64,000 nt of DNA from Micromonospora echinaurantiaca. GTDB taxonomy: Bacteria > Actinomycetota > Actinomycetes > Mycobacteriales > Micromonosporaceae. The DNA lies in NCBI RefSeq assembly GCF_900090235.1, contig NZ_LT607750.1:563501-627500 (forward strand), written 5' to 3'. Both the position numbers and the translations under genes were made by a program. The notes under the pieces are model-generated. The model did not search any database, had not been told where the DNA came from, and saw only the letters and a program-made list of their open reading frames with translations. Below are positions 36,702 through 45,602 of the stretch, one piece after another. Each line of letters begins with the position of its first letter. Position 1 is the first letter of the stretch.

Positions 36702-38165
36702 ATGGCCGAGCCGCACGACCTGACCGCGCTGGAGCAGGCCGCCGCGATCGCCGACGGCGAGCTGTCCAGCGTGGAACTCGTCGAGCACCACCTGCACCGG
36801 GTCGCCGCGCTCGGCGACACCGTCGGGGCGTTCGTCACCGTCACGCCGGAGCTGGCCCGGGAGGCCGCCCGCGCCGCCGACGCGGTGCCGGTCGAGCGGC
36901 GCGGGCCGCTGCACGGCGTGCCCACCGCGATCAAGGACCTCACCCTCACCGCCGGAGTCCGCACCACCTTCGGGTCGGCCGCCTTCGCCGACTTCGTGCC
37001 TCCGGTCGACGCCGACGTGGTCCGGTTCATGCGCGCCGCCGGGCTGGTCAGCCTCGGCAAGACCACCACCTCGGAGCTGGGCTGTTCGCTCTACTCCGAG
37101 GGGCTGGTCGCGCCGCCGGCCCGCAACCCGTGGAACCTGGGGAACACGGCGGGTGGCTCCAGCGGCGGCGCGGCCGCCGCGGTGGCGGCCGGGCTGGTGC
37201 CGGTGGCGCAGGGCTCCGACGGCGGTGGTTCGCTGCGCATCCCGGCGTCGCTCTGCGGGCTGATCGGCTACAAGCCGAGTCGGGGCCTGGTCTCCGGCGG
37301 CCCGCTCGGCTTCGGCGCGTTCGGCCTGCCCACCAGCGGACCGATCGGGCGCACCGTCGCCGACGTGGCGGCGCTGCTCGACGTGCTGGCGCAGCCGGTG
37401 GCGGGGGAGCCGTACCTGCCGCCGCTGCCGCCGGCCGGCGGCTACCTGGCCGCGGCCCGGCAGGCCGACCCCGGCCGGCTGCGGGTCGGCCGGTTCACCG
37501 CGCCGATGCTCGCCGACGAACCGGTCCACCCGGACTGCGTCGCGGCCGTGGACCGGGCCGCCGCGCTGCTCACCGCCGCCGGGCACGAGGTGGTCGAGGT
37601 GCCGCCGCCGCTCGGGCCGTCGGCGTGGCCGCTGTTCGAGATCATCTGGTACGTGCTGGCGCTCGCCCCGGTGCCGCCGGAGCTGGAGGGCCAGCTGCTG
37701 CCGCTGACCCGTCACCTGCGGGCCCGGGGCGCGGAGATCTCCGCCGCCACCCTCAGCGCCACGCTCGGCGAACTCCAGGCGCAGGTACGCCGGGGCGTGT
37801 ACCGCACCGCCGGCTGCGACCTGCTGCTCTGCCCGACCCTCGCCGCTCCGCAGGCGCCGGTGGGCTGGTTCACCGAGGGCGGCGACCCGGCGGAGGATTT
37901 CGACCGGCAACGCCGGTTCTCGCCGTACTGCGCCATCTTCAACGTCACCGGCGATCCGTCCGTGTCGCTGCCGGTGGGCGTCACCGCCGAGGGACTGCCG
38001 GTCGGGGTGCTGCTGACCGGTCGGTACGGCGACGACGCGCGGCTGATCGCCACGGCTGCGCAACTGGAGAATTCCAGTGGCGGGTGGGATCGCCACCCCG
38101 CAATCTGGCGGGCCGTCGGCTCCGCTAACGTGAATGGCAGCGGAGTCGGGCGGTCGGCGCCATGA
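36702..38165 (+). CDS. Amidase signature enzyme
   Basis: The protein has 487 residues from ATG 36702, after GAGGGG. The amidase-signature Ser-cisSer-Lys triad is present: Lys in [14 protein letters not shown], cis-Ser and Ser in [17 protein letters not shown], and [18 protein letters not shown] enzymes hydrolyse diverse amides. Because the operon has no kynurenine formamidase, hydrolysis of N-formylkynurenine by this enzyme is a candidate role; a different amide is equally possible. The final 30 residues overlap the region upstream of ctaJ. Confidence 0.88.
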   Translation: MAEPHDLTALEQAAAIADGELSSVELVEHHLHRVAALGDTVGAFVTVTPELAREAARAADAVPVERRGPLHGVPTAIKDLTLTAGVRTTFGSAAFADFVPPVDADVVRFMRAAGLVSLGKTTTSELGCSLYSEGLVAPPARNPWNLGNTAGGSSGGAAAAVAAGLVPVAQGSDGGGSLRIPASLCGLIGYKPSRGLVSGGPLGFGAFGLPTSGPIGRTVADVAALLDVLAQPVAGEPYLPPLPPAGGYLAAARQADPGRLRVGRFTAPMLADEPVHPDCVAAVDRAAALLTAAGHEVVEVPPPLGPSAWPLFEIIWYVLALAPVPPELEGQLLPLTRHLRARGAEISAATLSATLGELQAQVRRGVYRTAGCDLLLCPTLAAPQAPVGWFTEGGDPAEDFDRQRRFSPYCAIFNVTGDPSVSLPVGVTAEGLPVGVLLTGRYGDDARLIATAAQLENSSGGWDRHPAIWRAVGSANVNGSGVGRSAP

Positions 38166-38220
38166 TTCGTCCACCCGACCCGGATGCTCTGGTCTCTCTT
38201 TCCGCCTGGGGGCGTTGGGA

Positions 38221-38523
38221 TTGTCTGTTACCGAGACGTTGCTGGTCTTCGTCGGCATCCCGGCGGCCGCGGTGCTGGTGATCGCCGGTTTGGCGTACGC
38301 CGGTAGCCGTGGCGGCGGTGGCGGCGCCAAGCGCTACCGGCCGGGTCGGCCCTTCGACTTCACTCCGGTCTGGTTCCTGGCCCGTCCGGAGCAGCTGGCC
38401 GACTCGGCCGGCACCGCCCTGGCAGCGGGCGCCCAGGCGCCGGCGCTGACCAGTCGCAAGCAGGAGCAGGCCGGCGAGATGGCGCCGGCCGGTGGAACCG
38501 GAGGCGCAAGTGACCGTTGGTGA
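38221..38523 (+). CDS. ctaJ: aa3-type cytochrome oxidase accessory subunit CtaJ-like
   Basis: The 100-residue protein starts at TTG 38221 (MSVTETLLVFVG). One hydrophobic helix (VFVGIPAAAVLVIAGLAYAG) is followed by RPGRPFDFTPVWFLARPEQL, matching the short cytochrome oxidase supercomplex subunit CtaJ known from mycobacteria and other actinobacteria. It would sit in the membrane next to the aa3 oxidase that SURF1 helps assemble. The start choice matters: an upstream ATG (38134) shares sequence with the amidase tail. It is followed by a DUF5130 gene that overlaps it. Confidence 0.72.
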   Translation: MSVTETLLVFVGIPAAAVLVIAGLAYAGSRGGGGGAKRYRPGRPFDFTPVWFLARPEQLADSAGTALAAGAQAPALTSRKQEQAGEMAPAGGTGGASDRW

Positions 38524-38917
38524 GATGCAGGCCGGGCCGGACAATCCGCCCGAGGTGCTGGACGGGCCGTTCTCGACCCGGCAGCTGCTGCGCATCGACG
38601 AGGCGCTCCGACTGGCCGACCAGAACACCGGCCTGGTCTTCTCGGTCTTCGTCGGCGGTCTCGACGAGCCGATCCGGGAGCACGCCGAGCGGCTGCACCG
38701 CCAGCTCGCCGAGCCCGACAAGTCGGTGCTGATCGCGGTCTCGCCCAACCAGCGCCAGCTGGAGATCGTCACCGGCCGGTACGCGCGCAAGCGGATCCCG
38801 GACACGTACGCCAAGCTGGCGGCGCTCTCCATGGTCGCGGCGTTCGGCGGCGGCGACCTGGCCGGCGGCATCATCAACGGACTGGACCAGCTCGCCAGCC
38901 ACGCCGGCAAGGGCTGA
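38510..38917 (+). CDS. DUF5130/TPM-like protein
   Basis: The protein has 135 residues from GTG 38510, with GGAGG eight bases upstream. The TPM-like fold is suggested by ALRLADQNTGLVFSVFVGGLDEP, HAERLHRQLAEPDKSVLIAVSPNQRQLEIVTG and the C-terminal helix with AFGGGDLAGGIINGL. In related genomes the pair ctaJ-DUF5130 is conserved, so it may be an accessory factor of the oxidase. It could also be started at ATG 38525. The gene overlaps ctaJ by 14 bases in another frame. Confidence 0.78.
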   Translation: MTVGEMQAGPDNPPEVLDGPFSTRQLLRIDEALRLADQNTGLVFSVFVGGLDEPIREHAERLHRQLAEPDKSVLIAVSPNQRQLEIVTGRYARKRIPDTYAKLAALSMVAAFGGGDLAGGIINGLDQLASHAGKG

Positions 38918-38930
38918 GCCCTTCCTCGTA

Positions 38931-38973
38931 CGACGAAGCCCGGCCCGCGTCCCACGCGGGCCGGGCTTCGTCG
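38931..38973. terminator. Strong hairpin, 20-bp perfect stem
   Basis: CGACGAAGCCCGGCCCGCGT (38931-38950) is exactly complementary to 38954-38973, with loop CCC. It lies 14 bases after the DUF5130 stop, with no T-tract, and likely ends transcription from that operon. Confidence 0.85.
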
Positions 38974-39260
38974 CGTCGGCGGACCGGGGTGCCCAACTCG
39001 GCACAGGGGCCATTGCGAGCCTGATACCTCAGAGTCATTTCGATGACTCTGAGGTATCAGGCTCGACCGGTGTACGTCTCTGCCGGCTGCTGCCACTGTC
39101 GAGCCGACCGTTCGGTCAGCGCGCGGCCAGCGGCCGGGGCCGAGCCTCATCGGCCAGGGCTCGGCGACCCGACCGGGTCGTCCGGCCTGCCGGTTCCGAG
39201 CGATAACGGCCGGGGCCGGCGCGGGCTTCCGCCCCCGCCGGCCCCGGCCGGTCACGCCGC
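38974..39260. other. Gap between convergent DUF5130 and pepN genes
   Basis: The 287 bases hold a perfect palindrome (39016-39065) and no gene. The remainder is GC-rich with no recognisable motif. Confidence 0.6.
39016..39065. repeat. Perfect 23-bp palindrome with TTCG loop
   Basis: The arms 39016-39038 and 39043-39065 are complementary without mismatch; the loop 39039-39042 is TTCG, the stable tetraloop. The left arm contains CCTGATACCTCAGAGTCAT. AT-rich arms stand out from the surrounding sequence. It could be a bidirectional terminator or a dispersed palindromic element. Confidence 0.9.
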
Positions 39261-41831
39261 TCAGGCGCTCCGGGCGTCCTTGGCGCGCGCCTTGAGCGCG
39301 CGGACCACGCCGTCGCGGCCCTCGGCGACCAGCCGGCGCAGCGGGCCCGGGTGGCCGTCGGCCGCCAGCCAGGCGTCGGTGGCCGCCACCGTGTCGTCCT
39401 CGACCAGGTACGCCGGGTACGCCAGCTGCGCGAACTCCTGGGCCGGCTCGCTGTCCCGGCTGGCCCACACCTGGCCCACCGCGGCGAAGTACTTCTCCCG
39501 GTAGGGCGCGACCAGCTCGACCTGCGCCGGGTGGGTCAGGCCCTGCAGCAGCGCCCGGTGCCGCCAGTTCGGCAGCGCCTCCGGGCCGGTCAGCTGCGCC
39601 CAGACGGCGGCCTTGTTCTCCGCCGTCGGCACCAGCGCGTGCGCGTACGCGGCCTCCCGCTCGCCGCTGGCCGTGCGGTCGGCGGCCAGCTCGGCCTCGA
39701 TCTCGGCCGGGCCGGCCGCGCCGTTGGCCACCAGCGCGCCGAGCACCGCCCAGCGCAGCTCGGTGTCGATGGTGAGGCCGGTCGGCACCTCGCCGCCCGC
39801 CAGCCAGCCGCGCAGCGTGGCCAGGTCCTCCGCGGAGCGGGCCGCCGAGGCGTACGCCCGGGCCCAGGCGAGCTGGAAGCCGCTGCCCGGCTCCGCGGCG
39901 GCCAGCGCCGCCCGGGCGGTACGGGCCAGCTCGGCCCAGCCGGTCGGCGCCCAGGCCGGGTCGGCGTAGAAGGTGAGCGTGGTGGTGGCCTGCCGCAGCG
40001 TCGCGGTGACCAGGTTGATGTCGCTCTCGGCGGGCAGCCCGGCCAGCACCAACGCCACGTAGTCGCGGGCGGCCAGCTCGGCGTCCCGGGTCATGTCCCA
40101 GGCCGCCGTCCAGCAGAGCGCGCGGGCCAGCGACGACTCCAGGCCGGCGATGTGCTGCACCACGGTCGCCATCGACCGCTCGTCCAGCCGCAGCTTGGTG
40201 TAGGTGAGGTCGTCGTCGTTGAGCAGCAGCACGTCGGCGGCGCGAACCCCGCGCAGCTCGGCCAGCTCGGTCCGCTCGCCGGTCACGTCCACCTCGAGCC
40301 GCTGGCGGCGCACCAGCCGGCCGCCGGTGAGGTCGTAGAGGCCCACCCCGATCCGGTGGGTACGCAGCGTCGGGTGCCCGGCCGGTGCCTCCTGCCGGAT
40401 CACCACCTGCTGGTAGGCGCCGTCGGTGTCGATCGTCACCTCGGGGCGCAGCGTGTTGACCTGCGCGGTCTCCAGCCACTGGGCGGCGAACTTACGCAGC
40501 TCCCGGCCGGAGGCCGTCTCCAGCTCGGAGAGCAGGTCGTCGAAGGTGGCGTTGCCCCAGGCGTGCTTGCCGAAGTACGTCCGCAGGCCGGCCAGGAACG
40601 GCTCCTCGCCCACGTACGCGACCAGCTGCTTGAGCACGCTGGCACCCTTGGCGTAGGTGATGCCGTCGAAGTTGACCTCGACCGCCTCCAGGTCGGGCAT
40701 CTCGCAGTAGACCGGGTGGGTGGAGGAGAGCTGGTCCTGCCGGTAGCCCCAGTTCTTCCGGATGGACAGGAAGGTGGTCCACGCGTCCTGGAACCGGGTG
40801 GCGTGCGTGTTGCACCAGTGGCTGGCCCACTCGGCGAACGACTCGTTCAGCCACAGGTCGTTCCACCAGCGCATGGTGACCAGGTCACCGAACCACATGT
40901 GCGCCAGCTCGTGCAGGATCGTGTTCGCCCGCTGCTCGTACTCGAAGTCGGTAACCTGCGAGCGGAAGATGTAGTGCGACTCGGCGTGCGTGACGCAGCC
41001 GAAGTTCTCCATCGCGCCGGCGTTGAAGTCGGGCACCCAGAGCTGGTCGTACTTGGGCAGCGGGTAGCGGACGCCGAACTTCTCGTGGAAGAAGTCGAAG
41101 CCCTGCTTGGTGATCAGGAAGAGGTCGTCGGCGTCCAGGTACTGCGCCATCGACGCCCGGCAGAACACCCCCAGCTCGATGCCGTCGTGGCTGTCCCGCA
41201 CCTCGTGATAGGGGCCGGCGCAGAGCGCGGTGATGTAGGTGCTCATCCGGGCCGACTCGGCGAAGTGGACGGTCTTCAGGCCCTCGCCGGCCGGCTCCTC
41301 GCGCGCCACCGGCATGTTCGACACCACCCGCCAGTGCTCCGGCACGGTGGCCCGCCAGGTGTACACGCTCTTCAGGTCGGGCTGGTCGAAGCAGGCGAAG
41401 ACCCGCTGCGCGTCGGCCGTCTCGAACTGGCTGTAGAGGTAGGTCTCGCCGTCGACCGGGTCGACCGTGCGGTGCAGCCCCTGCCCGCTGTTGGAGTACG
41501 CGAAGTCGGCGTCGACCACCAGGACGTTCTCGCTGTCCAGGCCGGACAGCGTCAGGCCCTTCTCGGCGGACCAGTCGCCCAGGTCGACCGGCTCGCCGTT
41601 CAGCGTCGCCGAGCGCATCGAGTCGGCGGCCACCTCGATGAAGGTGCTCGCTCCCGGCTCGGCGCAGCGGAACCGGACCTCGGTGGTCGATCGGAAGGTG
41701 CGGCCCTCGGCCGCCTGGACGGCGCTCGACAGGTCCAGACTGATGTCATACCCGGTCACGTCGAGCAGGCGGGCCCGCTCGGTCGCCTCGACCTGCGTCA
41801 GGTTGCGCACTCCCGGCACGTTCGTCTCCAT
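39261..41831 (-). CDS. pepN: Aminopeptidase N (M1 family)
   Basis: The 856-residue cytoplasmic metallopeptidase removes N-terminal residues from peptides. The exopeptidase motif NAGAMENFGCVTH and the zinc motif HELAHMWFGD with the third ligand in LWLNESFAEWASH are intact. The N-terminal beta domain and the long C-terminal alpha domain have the usual length. The start ATG 41831 (METNVPGVRNLTQVEATERAR) agrees with actinobacterial homologues. It is divergent from an Rv2466c-like gene with rpiB nearby, the same arrangement as in mycobacteria (Rv2465c-Rv2467). Confidence 0.96.
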   Translation of the reverse strand: METNVPGVRNLTQVEATERARLLDVTGYDISLDLSSAVQAAEGRTFRSTTEVRFRCAEPGASTFIEVAADSMRSATLNGEPVDLGDWSAEKGLTLSGLDSENVLVVDADFAYSNSGQGLHRTVDPVDGETYLYSQFETADAQRVFACFDQPDLKSVYTWRATVPEHWRVVSNMPVAREEPAGEGLKTVHFAESARMSTYITALCAGPYHEVRDSHDGIELGVFCRASMAQYLDADDLFLITKQGFDFFHEKFGVRYPLPKYDQLWVPDFNAGAMENFGCVTHAESHYIFRSQVTDFEYEQRANTILHELAHMWFGDLVTMRWWNDLWLNESFAEWASHWCNTHATRFQDAWTTFLSIRKNWGYRQDQLSSTHPVYCEMPDLEAVEVNFDGITYAKGASVLKQLVAYVGEEPFLAGLRTYFGKHAWGNATFDDLLSELETASGRELRKFAAQWLETAQVNTLRPEVTIDTDGAYQQVVIRQEAPAGHPTLRTHRIGVGLYDLTGGRLVRRQRLEVDVTGERTELAELRGVRAADVLLLNDDDLTYTKLRLDERSMATVVQHIAGLESSLARALCWTAAWDMTRDAELAARDYVALVLAGLPAESDINLVTATLRQATTTLTFYADPAWAPTGWAELARTARAALAAAEPGSGFQLAWARAYASAARSAEDLATLRGWLAGGEVPTGLTIDTELRWAVLGALVANGAAGPAEIEAELAADRTASGEREAAYAHALVPTAENKAAVWAQLTGPEALPNWRHRALLQGLTHPAQVELVAPYREKYFAAVGQVWASRDSEPAQEFAQLAYPAYLVEDDTVAATDAWLAADGHPGPLRRLVAEGRDGVVRALKARAKDARSA

Positions 41832-42030
41832 CCCATTCTCGCCGTACGCCGCGGCGGCGCCCGTCCGCCGGCCGCTCGTGGCGGCCGGTCGGATCCGAGT
41901 CTTGCATGCACCGGCGGTCCGCGGTGGTCGAGGTCACGCTCTCGTTCCGGTACCGCGCCACGGCGCCGGGGGCGAAGATCGGGGTGAGGCGCCGGAACCC
42001 CGGCGTCACCCGTCGTGAAGGGACCTCACC

Positions 42031-42654
42031 GTGACCGAGCGTGCCGCCGTCGACATGTGGTTCGACCCCCTCTGCCCGTGGGCGTGGATCACCTCCCGTT
42101 GGCTGCTGGAGGTCGAGCAGGTGCGGGACGTGGACATCCGCTTCCACGTGATGAGCCTGTCGGTGCTGAACGAGGGACGCGACCTGCCCGAGCAGTACCA
42201 GGAGCTGATGCGGACCGGCTGGGGCCCGGTGCGGATCTGCATCGCGGCGGAGCAGCGGCACGGCTCCGAGGTGCTGCGCAAGCTCTACACCGCCCTCGGC
42301 ACCCGGATCCACCTCGGCAAGCAGATCCTCGGGCCGGAGCTGTACGCCGCCGCGCTGATCGACGCCGGGCTGGACCCGACGCTGGCCGAGGCGGCCGGGA
42401 GCACCGAGTACGACGAGGCGCTGCGGGCCAGCCACGAGGCGGGAATGCGGCCGGTCGGCACCGACGTGGGCACCCCGGTCATCCACGCCCCGGGCCCGGA
42501 CGGCGGCCAGGTCGCCTTCTTCGGCCCGGTGGTCACCCCGGCCCCGAAGGGCGAGGCCGCCGGCCGCCTCTGGGACGGCGTCCTGCTGGTCTCCGCCACC
42601 CCCGGCTTCTTCGAGCTGAAGCGCTCCCGCGACCTCGACCCCATCTTCGACTGA
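42031..42654 (+). CDS. Rv2466c-like DsbA-family oxidoreductase with single active-site Cys
   Basis: The 207-residue DsbA-like thioredoxin-fold protein matches the mycothiol-dependent Rv2466c family: VDMWFDPLCPWAWITSRWLLEV, DIRFHVMSLSVLNEGRDLPEQY and GTDVGTPVIHAPG. The motif that is CPWC in Rv2466c is CPWA here, so the resolving Cys is gone and a monothiol mechanism with mycothiol is expected. It likely acts in thiol redox defence or nitro-compound reduction in the cytoplasm. The position next to pepN is conserved in other actinobacteria. Confidence 0.88.
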   Translation: MTERAAVDMWFDPLCPWAWITSRWLLEVEQVRDVDIRFHVMSLSVLNEGRDLPEQYQELMRTGWGPVRICIAAEQRHGSEVLRKLYTALGTRIHLGKQILGPELYAAALIDAGLDPTLAEAAGSTEYDEALRASHEAGMRPVGTDVGTPVIHAPGPDGGQVAFFGPVVTPAPKGEAAGRLWDGVLLVSATPGFFELKRSRDLDPIFD

Positions 42655-42685
42655 CCCACCCGCCCCACCCGCCCCCGCACTCTCC

Positions 42686-42748
42686 CCGTCGATCAAGGGG
42701 TTCGGGTCAGATCCGAGCGGATACCTGACCGAACTCCTTGATCAACGG
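42686..42748. repeat. Long imperfect inverted repeat
   Basis: CCGTCGATCAAGGGGTTCGG at 42686 and the following GTCAG pair with CTGACCGAACTCCTTGATCA (42725) plus ACGG, about 24 bp with a bulge and two wobble or mismatch positions. The loop (42711-42724) holds a small ATCC/GGAT pair. It follows the Rv2466c-like stop and may be its terminator or a dispersed element. Confidence 0.8.
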
Positions 42749-42884
42749 CAGGGGGGGCGGGGAGCGCGCGGGCCGGGGGGTGGGGGTGGGTGGGGCGTCA
42801 CCGGGGTGGTGGGGGGCTCGTTGGCCTCCATGTCCGCCGCAGCGACCCGCAGGGCCGCACCCCGCAGCTCGTGGAGGCATCCCG

Positions 42885-43307
42885 ATGGCCAAGCACCGTG
42901 CGTCCGTTGACGATTCCCCGAGCGGTGAGGAGGTGGCCGACAGCCCCGACCCGGCGTACTGGTCGGTCGACGACTCACGCTGGCCGGCGCTCCGGCCCGA
43001 CCTTCCCCCGGACGTGGTGGACCTGCTCGCCCCGCCGATCGTGGTCGGCGTGGCCCGGGTGCCGGCGACCTCCCGACTGACCCCGCCCGCCACCGACCGG
43101 CCCGCGCCGGTGGTGGCCACCCGGCCCGCGGCCGCGCCCACCCGGCCGGCGGTACCCGCGCCGCTGGGCGCGCCGATCGGTGCGGCGGATCCGGTCGGCC
43201 CGGTGGGCGGTCGCCGGGGCCCGCACGCCGCCTCCACCACCCATCGCCGGCCGACTCCCGCCGGCCGGCACCGCCGCCCGGCGGGTTCGCCGGACCGTAC
43301 CGACTGA
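42885..43307 (+). CDS. Hypothetical protein with Pro/Ala-rich low-complexity C-terminus
   Basis: The 140-residue protein starts at ATG 42885, five bases after GTGGAGG. The first 65 residues are acidic (DDSPSGEEVADSPDPAYWSVDD) and include a PDVVDLLAPPIVVGVARVP segment; the rest is Pro, Ala and Arg-rich without predicted fold. There is no membrane segment. It lies between the Rv2466c-like and DUF1015 genes. I cannot assign a function, and translation of the low-complexity end is not certain. Confidence 0.55.
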   Translation: MAKHRASVDDSPSGEEVADSPDPAYWSVDDSRWPALRPDLPPDVVDLLAPPIVVGVARVPATSRLTPPATDRPAPVVATRPAAAPTRPAVPAPLGAPIGAADPVGPVGGRRGPHAASTTHRRPTPAGRHRRPAGSPDRTD

Positions 43308-43392
43308 GCTGGGCCCCGGCGCTCTTTCATCTGGTGGACGCCGTGCGGGTCCGCGGTCGCCGGCCGGCCCGCCCCGGGTAGCGTCAGCGGTC

Positions 43393-44592
43393 ATGACGGT
43401 CGTGCATCCGATCGCCCGGGCCTGGATCACCACTGGCGGCACCGGCGCGCAGAACTACGACGAGTTCGCCGACGACGCGGAGATCACCGCGATCATCGAG
43501 GCGAACCCGCACAGTGCCCTCGGCATCGAGATGCCGCACCGGGCGCCGGAGAGCCTCGGGAAGTCCTTCCTCGACGCCCTGCCGGACGCGGTCGCCCGGC
43601 TCGCCGAGGCCAAGGCGGACGGCAGCTACACCCCGGCCGAGCAGGTCGTGGTGCTCTACCGGATCAGCGCACCGGGGGAGGAGCCGGCGTACGGCCTCTT
43701 CGCGATGGTGGACACCGACCAGATCTCCACCCGGGCCGACGAGCCCGGTCTGGTGATCCGCAACGAGGACGTCTTCATCGCCAAGGTGCGCGAGCGGGTG
43801 GCACTGGCCGAGGCGTTGGGTCACCTGCTCTCGCCCGTACTGCTGCTGCAGACCGGGCGGGGCGACGAGCTGCACGCCGCGCTCGCGGCGGCGACCGAGG
43901 CGGCCGGGGCGCCGGCCGCCACCGACACCGACCAGGCCGGGCGCACGCACGCCATCTGGCTGGTCGGTCCCGGGCCCGAGCAGGACGAGCTGACCGCGCT
44001 GGCCGGTGGCGGCGAACTGGTCGTCGCCGACGGCAACCACCGCAGCCTGGCCGCCCAGACCGGCGGGCTGCCGCGCTTCCTGGCGGTGGTCACCACGCCC
44101 GCGTCGGTGGCCATCCAGCCCTACAACCGGCTGGTCAGCGAGCTGACCACCACGCCCGACGAGCTGCTCGACCGGCTGCGCGCCGCCGGCGCGCGGGTCA
44201 CCCCGATCGACGGCCCGGTCGAGGTCCCGGCGGCCGGCGGCACCGTACACCTCCGGCTCCCCGGCCAGGGGTACGCGGTGACCCTGCCGGTCACCGGCGA
44301 CGGCCGGCTGGAGAACCTCGACCACGCCCTGGTCGAGCGGCTGCTGCTGCGCGATGCGCTCGGGCTGGACCCGGGCGACAAGCGGATCACCTACGTCGGC
44401 GGCGACTACCCGGCGAGCTGGCTCACCGGCGAGGTCGACGCCGGCCGGGCGGAGCTGGCCGTGCTGATCGCCCCGGTGACCGTGGACGACTTCGTGGCGG
44501 TGAACCTGGCCCGGGAGAAGATGCCGCGCAAGAGCACCTGGTTCACCCCGAAGGCGCGCGGTGGCCTGGTGGCCGCCGAGCTGGCCGGCTGA
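43393..44592 (+). CDS. DUF1015 family protein
   Basis: The 399-residue protein begins MTVVHPIARAWITTGGTGAQNYDEFADD at ATG 43393. The DUF1015 motif VVADGNHRSLAAQTGG (family DGHHRYxxA) is near residue 216, and DVFIAKVRERVALAEALG before it. These proteins are linked by sequence to carbohydrate or amino-acid handling but are uncharacterised. There is no signal peptide. A hairpin at 44608-44639 follows, so rpiB may be transcribed separately. Confidence 0.82.
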   Translation: MTVVHPIARAWITTGGTGAQNYDEFADDAEITAIIEANPHSALGIEMPHRAPESLGKSFLDALPDAVARLAEAKADGSYTPAEQVVVLYRISAPGEEPAYGLFAMVDTDQISTRADEPGLVIRNEDVFIAKVRERVALAEALGHLLSPVLLLQTGRGDELHAALAAATEAAGAPAATDTDQAGRTHAIWLVGPGPEQDELTALAGGGELVVADGNHRSLAAQTGGLPRFLAVVTTPASVAIQPYNRLVSELTTTPDELLDRLRAAGARVTPIDGPVEVPAAGGTVHLRLPGQGYAVTLPVTGDGRLENLDHALVERLLLRDALGLDPGDKRITYVGGDYPASWLTGEVDAGRAELAVLIAPVTVDDFVAVNLAREKMPRKSTWFTPKARGGLVAAELAG

Positions 44593-44607
44593 GCTGTGAC
44601 GAATCCG

Positions 44608-44639
44608 CCCCCGGGCGCCGCCCGCGCGGCGTCCGGGGG
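44608..44639 (+). terminator. Hairpin after DUF1015 gene
   Basis: CCCCCGGGCGCCGC (44608-44621) pairs with GCGGCGTCCGGGGG (44626-44639), 14 bp with one G-U pair, loop CCGC. Confidence 0.7.
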
Positions 44640-44663
44640 TGGCGGCCTGACAGACTGCGCGGT

Positions 44664-45134
44664 ATGCGCGTCTACCTGGGATCCGACCACGCCGGTTTCG
44701 AGTTGAAGGTGCACCTGGCCAACCACCTGGCCACGCAGGGCTACGACGTGGTCGACGTCGGCCCGCACGCCTTCGACCCGGACGACGACTACCCGGCGTT
44801 CTGCCTGCACACCGGTGACCGGGTGGTGGCCGACGCGGGCAGCCTGGGTGTGGTGATCGGCGGCTCCGGCAACGGCGAGCAGATCGCCGCCAACAAGGTC
44901 GCCGGGGTCCGGGCCGCGCTCGCCTGGAACATCGAGACCGCCCAGTTGGCCCGCGAGCACAACGACGCGAACATCGTCGCCGTCGGCGCCCGGCAGCACA
45001 CCCTGGCCGACGCGACAGCCATCGTCGAGGCGTTCCTCGCCACCCCGTTCTCCGGCAACGAGCGGCACTCCCGGCGCATCGCCCAGATGGCCGAGTACGA
45101 GCGCACCCGGACCCTGCCCGCCCTGCCGGCCTGA
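44664..45134 (+). CDS. rpiB: Ribose-5-phosphate isomerase B
   Basis: The 156-residue enzyme interconverts ribose 5-phosphate and ribulose 5-phosphate. It has VYLGSDHAGFELKVHL, the actinobacterial variant GGSGNGEQIAANKVAG in which a Glu replaces the Cys of other RpiB enzymes, NDANIVAVGARQHT, and ERHSRRIAQM. It is cytoplasmic. The gene neighbourhood with pepN and the Rv2466c-like gene is as in mycobacteria. Confidence 0.94.
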   Translation: MRVYLGSDHAGFELKVHLANHLATQGYDVVDVGPHAFDPDDDYPAFCLHTGDRVVADAGSLGVVIGGSGNGEQIAANKVAGVRAALAWNIETAQLAREHNDANIVAVGARQHTLADATAIVEAFLATPFSGNERHSRRIAQMAEYERTRTLPALPA

Positions 45135-45221
45135 CGCTGCCGGTTTGACGCCGCCCGCCGGACCGCTGTCGGCCCCGCCCCCGCACCGCCCAGTCCCCGC
45201 CGGTGCGGGGATCCGTCGGGT

Positions 45222-45578
45222 TCAGCGGCGGGGCAGGTCCTCCCGGGGCACCCAGTTGCGGCGCACGATCACCACGCGCTCCTCGGCCTCGGCCAGGTCC
45301 GCCTCGCTCGGCCGGGCGGCGTCCCGGGCCCGCATCGCGGCGGTGACGCTCACCTGGGACGAGCCGGAACCGACCAGGCCGCGCAGCCCGCGCTCACCCT
45401 CGCGGTCCTCGGGCGGGCCGCCCCGCCGCCCGCGCGGCGGGTCGCCGCCGTCGTGCACCCCGGCGGTGGTCGCGCTCGGGCCGTCGACGGCCCCTGTCTC
45501 CTCGCCGCCCGGCTGGTGCCTGAGCCGGCGCCGGCGCCGTTCCGCGTCGCCGAGTCGCCGTCGTTCCGCGTCCCGCAT
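45222..45578 (-). CDS. Conserved small hypothetical protein
   Basis: The 118-residue protein has an Arg-rich, Gly-rich first half and a better-conserved-looking second half: GLVGSGSSQVSVTAAMRARDAARPSEADLAEAEERVVIVRRNWVPRE. The strong bias in the C-terminal part and position just after the Eis-like gene support a gene. The start may be internal, because the first 60 residues are low complexity. Function unknown. Confidence 0.6.
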   Translation of the reverse strand: MRDAERRRLGDAERRRRRLRHQPGGEETGAVDGPSATTAGVHDGGDPPRGRRGGPPEDREGERGLRGLVGSGSSQVSVTAAMRARDAARPSEADLAEAEERVVIVRRNWVPREDLPRR

Positions 45579-45602
45579 CAGCCGACCGTACCGGCTTGTG
45601 GG

